The notes below the pieces were generated by a model, which worked only from the letters and a program-made list of their open reading frames with translations, ran no database searches and was not told where the DNA came from. 64,000 nt of DNA. It comes from Mycocentrospora acerina (Eukaryota; Ascomycota; Dothideomycetes; Pleosporales). The stretch is from contig JAKUHH010000117.1 in the NCBI GenBank assembly GCA_022701365.1, forward strand, positions 124,001 through 188,000. Direction: 5' to 3'. The first letter of the stretch is position 1. Each line of letters starts with the position of its first letter. Shown here piece by piece: positions 59,027 to 64,000 of this stretch. The position numbers were made by a program, and so were the translations under genes.

Positions 59027-60224
59027 ACTGTCTTGCAAACTGTACTTCACTTTATAATCGGTGTTCGAGTTCCGCCGAATGGGCCTTTCATGTGTGCACG
59101 ATTAGGACTCCCTGAAAGGCCCGCTGCATTGCTGGCGCTGCAGAAGCAAATATGCAAGTCACAACTACCATACGAGCTATCACTCCTAGAGGGTGGATTG
59201 TTTTCCCTGTAATCGAGTATTAGCCTCGGAAGTATGCCAAAACCATGGATGAGCCAGGCTTGAAGTACGAACCCAAGCGAGATAAGCGAAGTCAAACAGA
59301 ACAACATGATAGTACGGGGGTGGGGTCGATAGACAGAAGAATCTCAATCCAAGATTGACCAGTAAACGCGTGGAATGCAAGAGAGGGGCTCTTCGTTCGT
59401 TGCGCGGAGTTGCCCGGATTGCGTGCACCATCCCACTGTGCATTGCTGGTCTCCCACACTCGATCAAATGGCCTCTCCGAGTGGGAAAATGTCAGGGGTA
59501 CACTACCAGGCGTCTAGCGTCCCCACTCTGTTGAGATCCGCTGAGCTGCACTCTGCTTTGCCTGGACACCTGAGGTACCTCATGCAAGGGTGTGCATGGC
59601 ATCCCGCAAACCGTTAGCAGCACATATGACGGCACACGTTTTGCGACGCACTGTCCTGCAGTGGGGAAACGAGAAGATCGCGCTGGCCGTGACGCTTGGA
59701 GCGACTTGCCGACAGCTGACCAAGCAGTGCGGCGGACCCGACACGCTCCCGTCTGCTTAGCACGTCTCGCACCGACAGCGAAAGGGCCACTCAATATAGT
59801 CACGCGGAGCCAAAATAGTCATTTCCGGAATCCCGCCTCAGGAAGAGATCTTTTGCTGTCTACTGCTCATGTAGCCACTCTCAAGGATGGCATCATCGCT
59901 GCCTCACTAGTGGCCTGGCTTTTTGCGCTTCTCATCCCTGCCTGCCATGCGAGCTAGTGGTCTTGATACGCGTTCCGGGCACTGTCCAAGCTCTGATGCT
60001 AAATAACGACAATGATTGCGAGGCTGCTGCAGAGGGCCAGGACGTGAGCTTCCTAGCGCCGTGACTTCTCTGCTGTTATCAGGACGCATTGCCGACCAAT
60101 TGGACACTTCTTCCATGTCAACACCACCACCTTCACATCTGTCATCTGTCGGTTCGATCGTGTAGACGATATACCCACGCCATCCACGAGTTTTTCCTTG
60201 CCAAGCCTGTAGCTGACGGCGGCC
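59027..60224. other. Intergenic region of near-balanced composition
   Basis: Many overlapping ORFs on both strands (59047-59307, 59186-59467, 59492-59803, 59592-59957, 59907-60263) reflect a GC-richer composition rather than genes; none has a motif. The segment may contain the Zn2Cys6 promoter and a mobile-element scrap. Confidence 0.45.
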
Positions 60225-61133
60225 TTGAATGATCCGCCTATCCAGATGAATAGCAAAGACCAACTTGTGAGCAGCTTCGGCATGACCCGTATATCTAATG
60301 AGTGTCCTAAATTAACTTGTGAATTTCAGGAAGATGAAGTGAAGGAGAAGGATGGTCGTGCTACTCCAAAACCGCTGAAACGGTGCGACTATACCACCAC
60401 CAATACTCAGGCTTTAGATCGCCGGATATGTTCTGCTCCCTTACCATCACAATCTGTGCGTGAACACTACTCTCTATTTTTAACCAATCACTAACTGTAT
60501 ACTAGAAAGAATCTTTATCCCGAGTGTGGAAGCCGGAAGATTGTAGTGTCTTTATTGGGCAAGACACAATGGCTGTATCAGGTATGCAAGTTCCATCGTA
60601 GGTTAGTTTGACGCTCATGCCTTTCAGAGCAGCAGATCTCGGTCCTGTCAACAGAGGGTCGAGATTCAAGCCGTGAAGTAGTATCTGTTAAAGTTTCTTA
60701 TTATACGAAGCAGCTACAAGCAAACGACCAAACCTTCAATCGTTCCCACAGATCAGTTCTCTCTAGAGAAAAGATGCGCGATTGTGGCTTGACTTCAAGC
60801 GCGCTCATCTTGGAAAAAGCGATCTCTGACACTGTGGAGGCAATCTATTCAGGAAATGAGGATGTTCGCAATTTGCTTGGAAAAGATCAAAAAGCGACTT
60901 TTATAGTTAAAATCCGCCTAGGACAAACTGTATAACGAGCTAGTAATTAAAAATATCAGCTGGAACACATTAAACTAATTCGTTGGTTTTTAAAGATCAA
61001 CAAAGCCTATATAGGCTACAGAAAACAGATATCCTACACACCAGAAGAGTTCTGCCTGAGGAAAGCTTTTGCACACATTCGAACCTTTTCTACAAAATTT
61101 TCAACCAAAAACATCTTGTTGAATGAAGCGTAA
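60225..61133 (+). CDS. Small spliced gene of unknown function (4-5 exons, about 204 aa or more)
   Basis: Exons 60225-60455, 60506-60581 and 60628-60935 join in phase across introns of 50 nt (GTGCGT...CTAAC...ACTAG) and 46 nt (GTATGC...TTCAG), giving 204 aa. The joined frame is clean although no single exon stands out. Exon 1 contains a 63-nt segment (GTGAGC...TTAAC...TTTCAG) that looks like an intron but keeps the frame, so two isoforms are possible. The coding signal may continue: a frame from 60960 reads LEHIKLIRWFLKINKAYIGY to a TAA at 61131-61133, and that frame stays protein-like beyond it. No family is recognised. The N-terminus is charged, the middle is RVWKPEDCSVFIGQD, and the C-terminus is helical (ALILEKAISDTVEAIY). 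Confidence 0.5.
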
Positions 61134-63524
61134 AATGCCATCAAAGACCGATATGAGCACACTTTACACCGCATCTGTGTTTCATAGTAGGACAGATTTC
61201 TAATGTCTCAGATGCAAGACTCAGCCTTTATTAGTTACGAAGCACCTTATCGTAGGATCATTATTCTGCACTTTCCCTATGATTTTCAGAGATGTTGAAT
61301 TACAGATCTTACTCGCACAAGAATGTTTTGCACGTCTACCTAATTTGTTTCAGTAGATTGGAATAAAGAAGAACAGGTAGAGTGGCTTGTCTACCAAGGA
61401 AGTGTCAGGTGCCAACATGTTGCCATATTTGCTACATGAACGCTTGTGTTGCGTTGCAATTAAATCTGACCAAGCTGTTGATAAACTGGAGGTTTCCTCC
61501 GACGGTTAGAATATAGTTTAACTTATTTCGTGAATGTAGAGATCATTGGGCTTGTGGTTAATAGATCAGACCTCAGGAAGCACTCTCTAGCATCAAGGCA
61601 AAGAGCCACCCGCACCATTAGAACGGTAGATCATGACTTAACTAGGGATAACTATGCTATATTTTCCATCAAGTAATGATACAGGTGTATTCAATGGTGA
61701 ATATCTACTAATAAACAGATGAATGTCTGTATAGGCTGACTGCAAATGTCATCAAGCATGGAATGCTTTTCTGCGTTCCCCTTAATCTTCTTGGCAGGCA
61801 AGACAGAGGATCGGCTTGTTTGAGTAGATCCTGTCAGCACCTCCAGTTCTGCCGCAAAGCCCACCTGATTGGACACGCTGCTGCGGAAGCCACGGACTTC
61901 AAGTCTGCAGAGGTGCTTATCCCAAAGTATCAAGCTAACTGCGCCTCCATTATGCAGACCGCTCCTGTGACTTGCCACAGGCGGGAAAAGGTAAAGAGCG
62001 ACAGTTTGGCAACAAGACATCTGCACATGTGTAGCCGGGCGCTAGGCACACGAGCGACCACAAAGCTCCTGTCATCAGCCAACTTCGCCGAGTCATTTCG
62101 AAACAGCGATGGACCAGAATGGACAATGCTACCAACAGTATTCAACACCATTGCTTCACACATACTGCTTTTGGCAGTTTTCCAAGTAGCCGTTCAAGCC
62201 ACCGCGCGATGGAGACCCACAACACCTCCTCGTATCCTGGCTAGTACGGTCGCGGCGACAATCGGCTTCCGATTCCTGCTTTGCCTCTATTACCGACCTA
62301 CGGCTCACGCGGAAACAGGCATTCCTAGCGCGTAATGGTGACATGCAGTGCAGAGTGATTGTGCTATGCAATGAGCCTGTGCTTCCAATGGTGCCTGTAG
62401 GATCATGCACTCCCTTCACAGCGGCTATTTCAAAGTGATGCTACATACCAGGACGCCCCTTGTATTCGATTTATGCGCTAAGAATGAGCACAAAGCGCTT
62501 ACCGAAAACTGTTCATCGCCACTGCGTGGAGGAAGCAAGAACAACGCCCAATACGAGACCGGAGATGACAAGGCGGTGGAATTGTAAATGGGCACAAGAA
62601 GATCTGCCATAATCTTATTGGTGTGATTCCCGTGCTAAAATGGGAGTGCAAAGCTTGCAGCTTTAGGTCAATGGGGCGTTGTTCTTCGGCAGGAGAAATC
62701 CGCCTCCTCCACTGTTGAGTTGACGGTAAGAAAGACCTCTCCCAAAATTCACGCCATTAACTACAGGTAAATCTTGCATGGTAGTTGCGTGATATTCTGA
62801 CAGTCAGAAAAAGTCTTCCCGAGGTAACGAAACAAACAGTCGAGACTGCCCACTCACCATGGGTATAAGCATCACTCGCTACAGGCACAAAATCCGCTCG
62901 CAATAGGGCGAGCAAAGAAAGAAAGAGCGAAAGTAGGAATTTTATGTTGGTGTATCAGAGAAGAACGATGAAAATAAAAATGAAAATGACGGCCGTAAAG
63001 GATGTGGACTGGGCTAAAAAATTGACTGACTTGCATAGATTGTCCGAAGTTGCTTGTTTGTAGCAGATTGCGGTTACCATGTATTTATGGATCGAAAATA
63101 CAAAGTGAATGTGTATAGAATTGAAGAAGTGCTGAGTTATTGCATAGTTTCATTGATTTGTAGCATGTTAATGTGCATCTGAACTGTCAAAATCCATCAG
63201 AAATTCTAACTTCAAATAAATTCTCCATTCACTTAATCGCAATACTCAATAGACCCCAACAAAATACGAATTGCAAATGTAGAACTTAATACAGACAATC
63301 CGCCAGTAGATAAATGTGGACCTCAATAAATCCAGATACCGGCGTGATTTATTCTTCTTCCCAGTACATCTTCGATACCGACTTTTTTAATTATCATTCT
63401 CTGGAGGTTGTGCTCTTGTCTTTTTGTGTTATCCACTCTTTAACTAGTTGTATCTCCTTCAGCAGGGTCTTATGCGAAGCATGCTGCATTTGCTATTGAA
63501 GCAGTTTAGCTTCTCGAAACAAGA
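61134..63524. other. Intergenic region
   Basis: This is AT-rich except for a GC-richer patch at about 61.8-62.6 kb. The 190-codon ORF at 61763-62335 begins with ATG but reads like translated noncoding DNA and is overlapped by several minus-strand ORFs, so I do not support it. Nothing is recognised. Confidence 0.45.
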
Positions 63525-64000
63525 TTAAATCAGAATAGTATCAAAAAACTGGCTGTCTTCTTTTCCCCCTGTTTTGACTTGAGGCGAAGTTGTAGTAATC
63601 TTTTGATGTTGACTGGGAATAGGCTGATCAACAGGCGGTACTTTGCTTATATCTTCATCACGGTCCTCCTGTAAAATCACAGAGTCATTTTGGACCACCT
63701 CTGCTGATTGGAAGGCTGGTCTCGGTGAGAAACCAGACCATTTTCTTTCAGGTTGTTCGTTGTTGCTGGCACGTATTGAGCTTTGTTTTTTAGGTCCATT
63801 TTTATAACGCCCATCAAGCTTTCCATCTAAACGAAGAAGACGACCAGAATCGTCACGACGTTGATGAGATCCTGATTTGCAAGTTAGGCAGTCACTGCCA
63901 GCCGACTTTATTCGCTTCAGTAATATTGTTGTATGATTTTCATCTTTGTGCGAGCGCTTCGTACCGGCAGGATTCACCTTCTCAACCTCGCTATTGATTG
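63525..64000 (-). CDS. C-terminal part of an orphan protein, truncated by the window edge
   Basis: A minus-strand frame is open from the window end (INSEVEKVNPAG) to a TAA at 63525-63527, at least 157 codons. It is hydrophilic and probably disordered. Basic patches (GTKRSHKDE and KNGPKKQSS) and one Cys pair (CLTCKSG) precede a Ser/Pro/Gln-rich tail ending SQFFDTILI. No family is recognised, and the start lies outside the window. Confidence 0.5.
   Translation of the reverse strand, partial: INSEVEKVNPAGTKRSHKDENHTTILLKRIKSAGSDCLTCKSGSHQRRDDSGRLLRLDGKLDGRYKNGPKKQSSIRASNNEQPERKWSGFSPRPAFQSAEVVQNDSVILQEDRDEDISKVPPVDQPIPSQHQKITTTSPQVKTGGKEDSQFFDTILI

Noticed and set aside
61763..62335. 190-codon ORF with a hydrophobic C-terminal segment
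   Set aside because: It lies in a GC-richer patch where several frames on both strands are open, and its translation lacks any recognisable domain.
1..64000. CRISPR arrays, tRNA and rRNA genes
   Set aside because: No regularly spaced repeats, no tRNA B-box-like GGTTCGAATCC-type sequence in a plausible setting, and no ribosomal RNA stretches were seen by eye; a covariance-model scan could still find a tRNA.

Overview
ORGANISM. The window reads as nuclear DNA of a filamentous ascomycete (Pezizomycotina; class not resolved). Evidence: open frames interrupted by short introns (mostly 42-63 nt, GT..AG with a CTAAC/CTGAC-like branch site and a T-rich CAG/TAG end); Zn2Cys6, NIMA-type kinase, FHA-kinase, Est1-type, PD-(D/E)XK-like and BTB families in typical fungal form; and pogo/Tc1 transposons whose damage is mostly C-to-T and G-to-A, as expected from repeat-induced point mutation (RIP). 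Long AT-rich stretches separate islands of ordinary composition. Many genes become readable only after splicing. The exon joins given here were made by hand and checked for reading phase, not against RNA.

LAYOUT. 1.7-4.5 kb: a PARP-type zinc-finger gene and a NIMA-like kinase gene, same strand. 5.5-8.6 kb: a degraded pogo element containing a solo LTR, abutting a Tc1/mariner remnant. 8.6-14.2 kb: two orphan genes and a 225-bp MITE. 15.2-17.7 kb: a less AT-rich island with an FHA-kinase gene head-to-head with a low-complexity ORF. 18.9-20.0 kb: an RNase H scrap of a LINE-type element and a small spliced gene. 21.3-26.0 kb: a conserved fungal protein, a PD-(D/E)XK nuclease-like gene and a BTB gene; two introns here look like GC-AG introns. 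29.3-36.1 kb: a small acidic-repeat gene whose promoter and start are duplicated at 35.2 kb, a second pogo copy, and a standalone Helo-like/STAND N-terminal domain gene. 38.8-44.0 kb: a von Willebrand A gene, a second MITE and an Est1-type gene. 45.6-52.5 kb: three orphan genes, two of them spliced, and a third MITE. 54.6-61.1 kb: a small spliced gene, a 924-aa Zn2Cys6 regulator with five introns and a small four- or five-exon gene. A truncated gene runs off the right edge.

HOW IT FITS TOGETHER. No biosynthetic cluster or operon-like pathway is visible. The recognisable genes are mostly members of families common in fungal accessory regions (divergent kinases, PD-(D/E)XK-like, vWA, BTB, Helo-like, Est1-type), set among orphans and RIP-damaged transposons. 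This looks like a dynamic accessory compartment. The most informative DNA-level signal is a 423-bp block, already carrying RIP-type lesions, that is almost identical in two otherwise diverged pogo copies 25 kb apart.
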